Origin: Bacteroidales bacterium
GTDB taxonomy: Bacteria; Bacteroidota; Bacteroidia; Bacteroidales; UBA7960
Length of the DNA: 14,285 bases
Assembly: GCA_007128045.1 (NCBI GenBank)
Contig: SKYG01000253.1
Span: forward strand, 1-14,285
Direction of reading: 5' to 3'
A model generated the notes under the pieces. It did no database searches. It was not told where the DNA came from and worked only from the letters and a program-made list of their open reading frames with translations. Positions 7,299-13,671 of this stretch are shown piece by piece. Numbering within the stretch: position 1 is the first letter of the stretch; the number at the start of each line of letters is the position of its first letter. Made by a program: the position numbers and the translations under genes.

Positions 7299-7313
7299 AA
7301 AAGCTGTGCTTTT
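7299..7313 (-). terminator. Weak terminator-like hairpin after zupT
   Basis: On the minus strand AAAAGC-ACA-GCTTTT followed by a short T-rich stretch (TCTGTT), 10 bases past the zupT stop. The stem is only six pairs and mostly A-T, so this is a tentative call. Another six-pair hairpin, GCTGTT-ATAAA-AACAGC (7319-7335), overlaps the zupT stop codon. Confidence 0.3.
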
Positions 7314-7322
7314 GGAGGGCTG

Positions 7323-8195
7323 TTATAAAAACAGCAACAGACTCAATGCCATTACTGCCATTCCTCCCATGAGGCCGTAAAGTGACAGATGAGGTTCTCC
7401 GTATTCTCTGGCAGCAGGAAGCAGGTTGTCGACGGAAATAAAGACCATAATTCCTGCCACCGAGGCAAAAAGAAATCCAAAGACAATGGCATTCATGAAG
7501 GGAAGCAGAATTAAAAACCCTACCAGGGCTCCTAATGGTTCAGCCAGTCCGGAAAGGAACGAATATTTAAATGCTTTTCTTTTACTTCCTGTTGCATGGT
7601 AAATAGGCACTGACACGGCAATTCCTTCGGGAATATTATGGATGGCAATAGCAATAGCGATGGGCAGACCCAGTTTTAAATCCTGCAGAGCTGTTAAAAA
7701 GGTCGCCAATCCTTCGGGGAAGTTATGAATGGCAATGGCCATAGCCGACATCATACCCATCCGGTATAATTTATTTTTTCGTGCCTGATCGCCTTCCTTT
7801 TGTTGCTGTTCTGCGTTTCTGATTGCCATAGAACGTTCATCATGCGAAGAAGTTAGACTGGATTCAGGTTGGATATCTTCTACTTTTTTCAGTTCGTGCG
7901 GGTTGTCCAGAGCAGGTACCAGCTTATCGATGATCGCAATCAGGATCATCCCGGTAAAAAATGCAACAATAGCAATCAGATATCCTTTCTGCTCTCCGAT
8001 TTCATCAGAAAGAATTTCCCTTGCCTTAAAGAATATCTCTACAAACGATATATAGATCATTACGCCGGCAGAGAATCCCAAAGAGACGGAGAGAAATTTT
8101 GCGTTGGTTTTTTTTGCAAAAAATGCGATGGCACTGCCAATACCCGTTGATAGTCCTGCAAACAATGTAAGGGCAAATGCTATAGCAACATCCAT
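7323..8195 (-). CDS. zupT: ZIP family metal transporter, ZupT-like
   Basis: A polytopic inner-membrane importer of zinc and other divalent metals. From the ATG at 8195 it has 290 residues. The two ZIP metal-site motifs are HNFPEG (157-162, helix 4) and HNIPEG (186-191, helix 5), followed by SGLAEPLGALVGF. LGFSAGVMIYISFVEIF (39-55) is also characteristic of ZupT. A hydrophilic loop of about 50 residues between helices 3 and 4 contains His/Glu/Asp (SSLTSSHDERSM), usual for a metal-sensing loop. The start is ambiguous. An in-frame TTG at 8228 would add 11 residues and overlap dxs by 8 bp, and it has an AAAGGAG sequence 6 bases upstream. I prefer the ATG because family members begin a few residues before helix 1. 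Likely co-transcribed with dxs. Confidence 0.92.
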   Translation of the reverse strand: MDVAIAFALTLFAGLSTGIGSAIAFFAKKTNAKFLSVSLGFSAGVMIYISFVEIFFKAREILSDEIGEQKGYLIAIVAFFTGMILIAIIDKLVPALDNPHELKKVEDIQPESSLTSSHDERSMAIRNAEQQQKEGDQARKNKLYRMGMMSAMAIAIHNFPEGLATFLTALQDLKLGLPIAIAIAIHNIPEGIAVSVPIYHATGSKRKAFKYSFLSGLAEPLGALVGFLILLPFMNAIVFGFLFASVAGIMVFISVDNLLPAAREYGEPHLSLYGLMGGMAVMALSLLLFL

Positions 8196-8220
8196 ATAGC
8201 TTGGTGATATTTCGGTAAAA

Positions 8221-10170
8221 CTAAACAACAGAAACTCCTTTCTTTATACTGGTATTATTGGATGGTATACTCTTATAAATTGTAATAAGCTCATCAAGAA
8301 TTGACTGAGTGTCGTATTCGCAATGTTTGTGTAATTCTGTCAGACTGCCGTGTTCAATAAACCTGTCAGGAATACCGAGGCGTTTCACCTTGCAGGAATA
8401 ATCGTGTTCGTTCATGAACTCCAGTACCGCACTACCAAAACCACCTGCCAACGCATTGTCCTCCACAGTTAATATATACCCAAAGTGTCCCATAATCTCA
8501 TGCAGCAAATCATGATCCAGTGGTTTTACAAACCTCATGTCATAACATGCGATTCGGCAGTCATACTGCTTCTCCATGTCTTGGGCAGCCACTAAGGCGT
8601 TATTCCCCACATGTCCAATGCTCAATACCGCAATCTCCTCCCCGTGTTTCAACAATTGCCCTTTACCAATCTGTATTTGTTTAAATGGGGTTTTCCAGTT
8701 TTTCATGACTCCCCTACCCTTTGGATACCTGATGGCGAAGGTTCCTGTGTTTTCGAGCTGGGCTGTATACATCATATTCCGCATTTCCTCTTCATTTCTG
8801 GGTGCTGCAATGGTTAATCCAGGAATACATCTCAGAAATGATAGATCAAATGCACCGTGATGCGTGGCCCCATCTTCCCCAACGAGTCCTGCCCTATCGA
8901 TACAAAATACAACATGCAGGTTTTGCAGGGCCACATCATGAATGATTTGATCATAGGCTCTTTGAAGAAAGGAAGAGTAGATATTACAATACGGAATCAG
9001 GCCATTAGCAGCCAATCCGGCAGAAAAAGTAACCGCATGTTGTTCTGCAATGCCAACATCGAATACACGGTCAGGTATTTCCGCCATCATGATGTTCAGG
9101 CCGCAACCTGTTGGCATAGCGGGGGTTATGCCAACAATATGTGGATTTATCCTTGCCAGCTCAAGTAAGGTATGTCCAAATACGTGATGATAATTTTGTG
9201 GTTGATCCTGTTCATGCTTCGACAACATCATCTCCCCTGTTTGCTTATCAAACAATCCCGGAGCATGAAACCGTGTTTTATCTTTTTCAGCAAAGGCGCA
9301 TCCCTTTCCTTTCACAGTTACTACATGCAACAATTTTGGCCCTTTAATGTCTTTCAAATCCCTTAAGATAGTTGCCAGATGCAATACATCATGGCCGTCA
9401 ACAGGACCAAAATAACGAAAGTTTAATGACTCAAAATAGTTGCTTTGCTTAAGAAGAGTGGCTTTAACGGCATTTTCTAATTTTTGAACCATTCCCCTTG
9501 CATCCGGCCCAAGTCTGTTTAATACCCCCAGCACATTCCAGACCTCGTTTTTAAACTTGTTATAGGTTTTCGAGGTGGTTATATCAGCAAGGTATTCACT
9601 TAGTGCTCCAACATTTTTATCGATCGCGATGCCATTGTCGTTAAGTATTACCAGCAGGTCTGTTTTGGCAACACCAGCATGATTCATTGCTTCAAAGGCC
9701 ATGCCCGCAGTCATGCTGCCATCACCAATAATCGCTACATGCTGTCTGTGTTCATTTTTTTTCTGTGAGGCAACCGCCATGCCTAAGGCGGCCGAGATGC
9801 TTGTCGAACTGTGCCCTGTACCGAATGCGTCATAGACACTCTCGCTCATCTTTGGAAAGCCACTGATCCCGCAATACCTCCTGTTGGTGTGGAATTTGTC
9901 GCGACGACCGGTAAGAATCTTATGGGCATAGGCTTGATGGCCTACATCCCAGATCAATTTGTCGTCTGGTGTGTTAAACACATAATGCAAGGCAACACTA
10001 AGTTCGATAACCCCCAGCCCAGCACCTAAATGACCGGGGTTAATACAAACAGAATCAATAATGAACTGCCTTAATTCAGCACATAATCCAACCAGGTCAT
10101 CTGGTTTCAGATTTCTCAGGTCAGACGGTGAATCAATAGTTTGCAATATATTTAAGTGACTTTCTGACAT
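8221..10170 (-). CDS. dxs: 1-deoxy-D-xylulose-5-phosphate synthase
   Basis: Thiamine-diphosphate enzyme that condenses pyruvate with glyceraldehyde-3-phosphate to make 1-deoxy-D-xylulose 5-phosphate, the entry step of the MEP isoprenoid pathway; its product also feeds thiamine and pyridoxal synthesis. The 649-residue length is normal. Motifs in order: PGHLGAGLGVIELSVALHYVFNTP (45-68), DVGHQAYAHKILTGR (75-89), FGTGHSSTSISAALGMA, the ThDP signature GDGSMT...NDN (149-179), GPVDGHD, then the pyrimidine domain with catalytic Glu376 in DVGIAEQHAV, DRAGLVGEDGATHHGAFD, and a transketolase C-terminal domain ending near residue 630. The ATG at 10170 is well placed. It is followed almost directly by zupT. 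The 91-base gap to the upstream rrf2 gene shows no clear TAnnTTTG box, so read-through from the hydG block is possible. Confidence 0.97.
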   Translation of the reverse strand: MSESHLNILQTIDSPSDLRNLKPDDLVGLCAELRQFIIDSVCINPGHLGAGLGVIELSVALHYVFNTPDDKLIWDVGHQAYAHKILTGRRDKFHTNRRYCGISGFPKMSESVYDAFGTGHSSTSISAALGMAVASQKKNEHRQHVAIIGDGSMTAGMAFEAMNHAGVAKTDLLVILNDNGIAIDKNVGALSEYLADITTSKTYNKFKNEVWNVLGVLNRLGPDARGMVQKLENAVKATLLKQSNYFESLNFRYFGPVDGHDVLHLATILRDLKDIKGPKLLHVVTVKGKGCAFAEKDKTRFHAPGLFDKQTGEMMLSKHEQDQPQNYHHVFGHTLLELARINPHIVGITPAMPTGCGLNIMMAEIPDRVFDVGIAEQHAVTFSAGLAANGLIPYCNIYSSFLQRAYDQIIHDVALQNLHVVFCIDRAGLVGEDGATHHGAFDLSFLRCIPGLTIAAPRNEEEMRNMMYTAQLENTGTFAIRYPKGRGVMKNWKTPFKQIQIGKGQLLKHGEEIAVLSIGHVGNNALVAAQDMEKQYDCRIACYDMRFVKPLDHDLLHEIMGHFGYILTVEDNALAGGFGSAVLEFMNEHDYSCKVKRLGIPDRFIEHGSLTELHKHCEYDTQSILDELITIYKSIPSNNTSIKKGVSVV

Positions 10171-10261
10171 ATGGCAATTAGCCTAGAGATGCTTGTATAT
10201 CCAATTCGACAAGTTCCAACAGCACTAGATGAAGGATAAAGGCATTTACATGGGCATCGAA

Positions 10262-10672
10262 TTAATTTGGATCATTAAGAAACTTATCAAGGGTTTGTTC
10301 CTGGAAATACTCCTTAAACTGGTATGTTACGTCTTTGATCAAACCACCCATTAAACATTTATTGAATGGACAGATCTTTCTGTCGAGCGGACATTCGTGA
10401 ATATCTATTCTGCCTTCAATTGCTTCATAAATGTCCAGAATGGTGATCTCGGTGGTATGTTTATTGAGTATAAACCCTCCGCTTGGTCCCCTTACAGATT
10501 TTAGAAAATTATACTTAACCAGTTGTTGTAATACCTTGGCCAGGTGATTTCTTGATGCTCCCATACGTTTTGCCAGCGTATTGACATTCACATGAACATC
10601 TGATTGAGCAATCAATACCATGGCATGCAATCCCAATGACGCAGCTTCCGAAAGTTGAACAAGTTTTGACAT
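10262..10672 (-). CDS. Rrf2 family transcriptional regulator with three-cysteine Fe-S motif
   Basis: A 136-residue winged-helix regulator of the Rrf2 group (IscR, NsrR, RsrR relatives). The DNA-binding half shows LSEAASLGLHAMVLIAQ, then NVNTLAKRMGASRNHLAKVLQQLVKYNFLKSVRGPSGGF (30-67), the classic Rrf2 recognition helix and wing. Cys94, Cys101 and Cys106 (ECPLDRKICPFNKC) give C-x6-C-x4-C, the place where family members bind an Fe-S cluster that senses redox, NO or iron state. The gene lies 12 bases after a TM1266-family gene and downstream of hydG, so the natural inference is control of hydrogenase maturation genes according to Fe-S or redox status. Its targets cannot be proven here. Possible operators were not identified. 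Confidence 0.92.
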   Translation of the reverse strand: MSKLVQLSEAASLGLHAMVLIAQSDVHVNVNTLAKRMGASRNHLAKVLQQLVKYNFLKSVRGPSGGFILNKHTTEITILDIYEAIEGRIDIHECPLDRKICPFNKCLMGGLIKDVTYQFKEYFQEQTLDKFLNDPN

Positions 10673-10684
10673 AGAACCAAGGAT

Positions 10685-10936
10685 TTAAAATACCATTTTC
10701 TGAATCTTCACGCCATCTATTGCCCACAGTTCATTTTCAAGCCGAAGGCATTCATCCACATCACCTATTAACTCAAGAATGATCAAACCACATGATCCGC
10801 AGTTTGTTAACTCGAGTTCGTGTAGTCCAAGTCTTGTTTTTATGGAACATCCATACTTGGTAAGTATATCCTGTACCTTGGCAGCAGCCTTGTCTCGTTC
10901 TGATACAAAAACACCCAATATTCTGATTTCTGACAT
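10685..10936 (-). CDS. TM1266 family iron-only hydrogenase system regulator (copy A)
   Basis: An 83-residue protein of the TM1266 family, small ACT/NikR-C-like ferredoxin folds found with [FeFe]-hydrogenase maturation genes and annotated as putative regulators; mechanism is not established. Recognisable features: an initial strand IRILGVFVSERDKAAAKVQDILTKYG, then IKTRLGLHEL (about 32-41), GLIILELIGD and a final KIQKMVF strand. CGSC at 47-50 (within NCGSCGLI) has two cysteines absent at the same place in copy B. The stop is 12 bases from the Rrf2 start, and hydG lies upstream in the same direction. It aligns end to end with copy B, so the two are diverged duplicates. Confidence 0.9.
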   Translation of the reverse strand: MSEIRILGVFVSERDKAAAKVQDILTKYGCSIKTRLGLHELELTNCGSCGLIILELIGDVDECLRLENELWAIDGVKIQKMVF

Positions 10937-10975
10937 ACAATGTGATATTATGGATAATAATTCAATTATTTTATT

Positions 10976-11026
10976 CGGACAGGTCCAGCCCTGTCCCTAC
11001 ACGGACAGGCCAAGTCCTGTCCCTAC
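10976..11026. repeat. Two tandem 25-bp hairpin repeats between the TM1266 paralogues
   Basis: Copies at 10976-11000 and 11002-11026 are identical at 22 of 25 positions. Each contains an inverted repeat GGACAGG-N6-CCTGTCC and ends CCTAC. The result is two adjacent 7-bp-stem, 6-base-loop hairpins in the 104-base gap between the two TM1266 genes. This form resembles small dispersed REP-like repeats; whether it is dispersed in this genome cannot be seen from one locus. There is no T-run on either strand, so it is not a standard terminator. Confidence 0.88.
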
Positions 11027-11040
11027 TGATGTTAACGAAA

Positions 11041-11307
11041 TTATTTATATACATGATCAAAAGTCATTTTTTGCACTTCAATACCTCCGATGAGTGACAG
11101 TTCTTCTTCCAACTGATTTCTCATCGTCTGATCGCCTTGCAATATAAGAACGATTGTTCCAACCCGACTGCAGATTGTCTCTGAGAGTTCATGAAACCCT
11201 AGCCTGGAGCGGATTACCTTTGCATATTTTGATAAAACGCTTTGTGTGCGGCCTGCTTCTTTGATCCGGTCAAATACCAGAATACCGAGTATAATTGTTT
11301 CTTGCAT
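11041..11307 (-). CDS. TM1266 family iron-only hydrogenase system regulator (copy B)
   Basis: An 88-residue paralogue of the neighbouring TM1266 protein. Shared landmarks: ILGILVFDRIKEAGRTQSVLSKYAK at the N-terminus, VIRSRLGFHEL (copy A has SIKTRLGLHEL), TIVLILQGD (copy A GLIILELIGD) and IEVQKMTF near the end (copy A VKIQKMVF). It lacks the CGSC pair, with a single Cys in ETICSRVGT instead, and carries a short extra tail, DHVYK. The start is 15 bases after the hydG stop, so it is almost certainly in the hydG transcript. The regulatory role is inferred from family and neighbourhood; the family has no proven DNA-binding or metal-binding activity that I know of. Confidence 0.87.
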   Translation of the reverse strand: MQETIILGILVFDRIKEAGRTQSVLSKYAKVIRSRLGFHELSETICSRVGTIVLILQGDQTMRNQLEEELSLIGGIEVQKMTFDHVYK

Positions 11308-11322
11308 AGTTTAATGGTTTTA

Positions 11323-12750
11323 TCAGAAATACAAATCCCTTTTACCGTCTTTTACCAGTTGAATCTTTTCTTTAAGCGCATCAACGTTTTGTGTGTTTTT
11401 TAACGCATGTGTTTTTTCTTCAATAAGTTTATATCCTGCAGCTTTTGTCTCTGCCGGGGCATAATCTTCGAGGTATTCAGCCAATGTAAGCAGGGCGTTA
11501 GGAGAACAGAATCGTTTAATGAAACCAGGAACTGAAAACTCCATAAAGTGTTCTCCTGTCCGGCCAAGCCGGTAACATGCGGTACAAAATGAAGGAATAT
11601 ATCCTGATTTAATAAGTTCATCCATGATCTCGTTAAGCGACCGGTTATCATTGATTTGGAACTGTTCCATGCTAAGGTCCTGTACCTCATTTTTACCCTT
11701 TGAATATCCGCCAAGTTCGAGGTTTGTTCCTCCATCAATTTGCGATACGCCAAACCGTAATATCTGATCACGAATTTCAGCAGGTTCTCGTGCTGTCAGA
11801 ATCATCCCTGTATAAGGAACGGCCAGTCTTAAAATGGAAACCAACCTGACAAACTCATCATCTTTAACCAGGTTTTCTTTGCTGATGTTTAGCGACAATG
11901 CATTTTGAATACGCGGAAAGGAAATAGTATGTGGCCCAACATTGTATACTGCTTCGAAATGGTTCACATGTCTGACAAGCCCCAAGACCTCGAAGCGCCA
12001 GTCGTACAGTCCGAAAAGGGCTCCTATGCCTACATCATCAATACCTGCTTCCTGTGCCCTGTCAAGGGCCGTCAAACGCCACTCATAATTGCGTTTAACG
12101 CCTCCCAGGTGCACTTTTGCATAGGTGGGTTCATGGTATGTCTCCTGGAATATCTGAAAGGTGCCGATTCCTGCATCTTTAATGGTACGGAACCCGGGGA
12201 TGTCGAAAGGTGCTGCATTGATGTTAAGTCGCCTTATCTCCCCATTGGAATACTTTACGCCATAGACGATCCGAACTGTTTCTGCAATAAATTCAGCAGA
12301 ATATTTGGGATGTTCTCCATATACCAGGATAAGACGTTTGTGTCCCTGATCAATGAGTGCTCTTGTTTCATTTACCAACTCATCTGATGTCAGGGTGATA
12401 CGTTTCACATCTTTGTTGGTTGACCTGAACCCGCAGTACTGGCAATTATTTGTACAAAGATCGCCAACATACAAGGGAGCAAACAGCACGATTCTTTCTC
12501 CGTACACGTTCTCTTTCAGTGAGCGGGCTCCTTCTTTAATTTCTTCAATCAGGTCAGGATCATCTGCATTGATTAGAACAGCAGTTTCTTCAAGTGATAA
12601 ACGTTTTTTGTTTAATGAGGCCTGAATTACATCCCGAACTTTTTGTTTGTCGGGCTTTTTCTGGTTTATATAATCCCAAATCTCATCAGGATCAATAAAT
12701 GGCTGCATCCGCTTGTCTTTGATCCTGTATGTTTCTGGATGGTAAATCAT
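11323..12750 (-). CDS. hydG: [FeFe]-hydrogenase H-cluster radical SAM maturase HydG
   Basis: Radical SAM tyrosine lyase that cleaves tyrosine to p-cresol plus the CO and cyanide carried by the Fe synthon of the [FeFe]-hydrogenase H-cluster. At 475 residues it has full length. The radical SAM cluster motif is CTNNCQYC (Cys99, Cys103, Cys106; CX3CX2C). The C-terminal auxiliary [4Fe-4S] motif is CTAC at 388-391 with Cys414, the HydG-specific CX2CX22C, within SFCTACYRLGRTGEHFMEF. This separates it from tyrosine lyase ThiH. YVGDLCTNNC and LGGVKRNYEWRLTALDRAQEAG-type segments also fit. The ATG at 12750 was chosen as the farthest upstream; Met15 (MQPFIDPDEIW) is an alternative. It leads an apparent operon with two TM1266 genes and an Rrf2 gene, but HydE, HydF and hydrogenase genes are absent here. 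Confidence 0.97.
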   Translation of the reverse strand: MIYHPETYRIKDKRMQPFIDPDEIWDYINQKKPDKQKVRDVIQASLNKKRLSLEETAVLINADDPDLIEEIKEGARSLKENVYGERIVLFAPLYVGDLCTNNCQYCGFRSTNKDVKRITLTSDELVNETRALIDQGHKRLILVYGEHPKYSAEFIAETVRIVYGVKYSNGEIRRLNINAAPFDIPGFRTIKDAGIGTFQIFQETYHEPTYAKVHLGGVKRNYEWRLTALDRAQEAGIDDVGIGALFGLYDWRFEVLGLVRHVNHFEAVYNVGPHTISFPRIQNALSLNISKENLVKDDEFVRLVSILRLAVPYTGMILTAREPAEIRDQILRFGVSQIDGGTNLELGGYSKGKNEVQDLSMEQFQINDNRSLNEIMDELIKSGYIPSFCTACYRLGRTGEHFMEFSVPGFIKRFCSPNALLTLAEYLEDYAPAETKAAGYKLIEEKTHALKNTQNVDALKEKIQLVKDGKRDLYF

Positions 12751-12799
12751 GTATGGAATATGTGGTTGAATTATTGAACGGAAGTGTTTATGTAACCCA

Positions 12800-12807
12800 C
12801 AAAATTA
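12800..12807 (-). promoter_or_regulatory. Candidate -7 promoter box for the hydG operon
   Basis: On the minus strand TAATTTTG matches TAnnTTTG, 49 bases before the hydG ATG. The -33 partner is only a T-run at slightly short spacing. The 128-base gap between the phosphodiesterase gene and hydG shows no convincing terminator hairpin. Confidence 0.4.
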
Positions 12808-12878
12808 ATGATTCTTTTTGATAGAAAATATATCTTAAGGAAAATAACGGTAATCAGATAATTTAATTCCCGAAATAC

Positions 12879-13658
12879 CTAAATATCAAGTTTTAGTCCA
12901 TCGTAGGCAATAAATACATTATCCGGAAGGCTTTCTTCAATACGCTCATGCAAGCCCATAAAATGACTAAGGTGGGTTATGTAGGCTCTTTTAGGGTTAA
13001 TGTCCTGTATGAGTTCTATTGCTTCTTCTAAGGAGAAATGCGATATATGCCTGGATTTTCTCAACGCATTGATCACCAATGTATCTGTTCCGTATAGTTT
13101 TTTTTTCTCCTGATCAGAGATATGACTGGCGTCGGTAATATAAGATAGCGGCCCGACCCTGAAGCCAAAAACAGTCATTTTATGGTGCATCACTTCAACA
13201 GGGGTAATTGATACACCATCAACATTAAACAACTCATTTTTGATGATGTTAAACCTTAACTGAGGGGCTCCGAAGAAACGTTTCTCATGCAAAATATACG
13301 GAAATTCCTTGTTAATGGCGTCAACAACATCCTTAGATGCATATATATCAACGGTTTTATTCAGCACGTAGTTAAACGCTCGTACGTCATCCAGGCCTGC
13401 TATGTGGTCTCTATGCCCATGGGTAAAAATTATAGCTGAAATATTATCCACTTTTTCTCTGATCATCTGATACCTGAAATCAGGACCACAGTCAATGATC
13501 AGCCTGACATCATTTATTTCTATCATGGCAGAGGTGCGTAGCCGCTGATCTCGTCTGTCATCACTTCGGCACACCTCGCAATCGCAGGCCACAACTGGTA
13601 CGCCGGTCGAAGTTCCCGTACCAAGAAAAGTAAGTCTGGATGTATTCTGATATGACAT
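12879..13658 (-). CDS. PhnP-like metallo-beta-lactamase fold phosphodiesterase
   Basis: A 259-residue soluble metallohydrolase. It resembles E. coli PhnP, which opens the 5-phosphoribosyl 1,2-cyclic phosphate ring in phosphonate breakdown. Visible features: FLGTGTSTGVP (11-21); the zinc-site cysteines Cys25, Cys27 and Cys30 in CDCEVC, a PhnP-type trait; RDQRLRTSAMI; the di-metal motif THGHRDH (His80, His82, Asp84, His85); VMHHKMTVFGFRV; YITDASHIS; and THLSHFMGLHERIEE, ending AYDGLKLDI, very like the PhnP C-terminus. No phosphonate (phn) gene is near, so the real substrate is unknown and may be another cyclic phosphate. The start lies 13 bases after the RibF-like stop, so the two are probably co-transcribed. 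Confidence 0.9.
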   Translation of the reverse strand: MSYQNTSRLTFLGTGTSTGVPVVACDCEVCRSDDRRDQRLRTSAMIEINDVRLIIDCGPDFRYQMIREKVDNISAIIFTHGHRDHIAGLDDVRAFNYVLNKTVDIYASKDVVDAINKEFPYILHEKRFFGAPQLRFNIIKNELFNVDGVSITPVEVMHHKMTVFGFRVGPLSYITDASHISDQEKKKLYGTDTLVINALRKSRHISHFSLEEAIELIQDINPKRAYITHLSHFMGLHERIEESLPDNVFIAYDGLKLDI

Positions 13659-13671
13659 AAAAACTTATTGA

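Noticed and set aside
10976..11026. The two hairpin repeats as an intrinsic terminator or attachment site
   Set aside because: No T-run follows on either strand, and there is no integrase or element boundary nearby.
11323..12750. HydG gene as ThiH (tyrosine lyase of thiamine synthesis)
   Set aside because: The C-terminal CX2CX22C motif and adjacent TM1266 genes are specific to HydG; no thiamine genes are near.
12879..13658. Metallo-beta-lactamase protein as RNase Z
   Set aside because: The three N-terminal cysteines (CDCEVC) and the PhnP-like C-terminus favour the PhnP group; the general THxHxDH motif alone is not specific.
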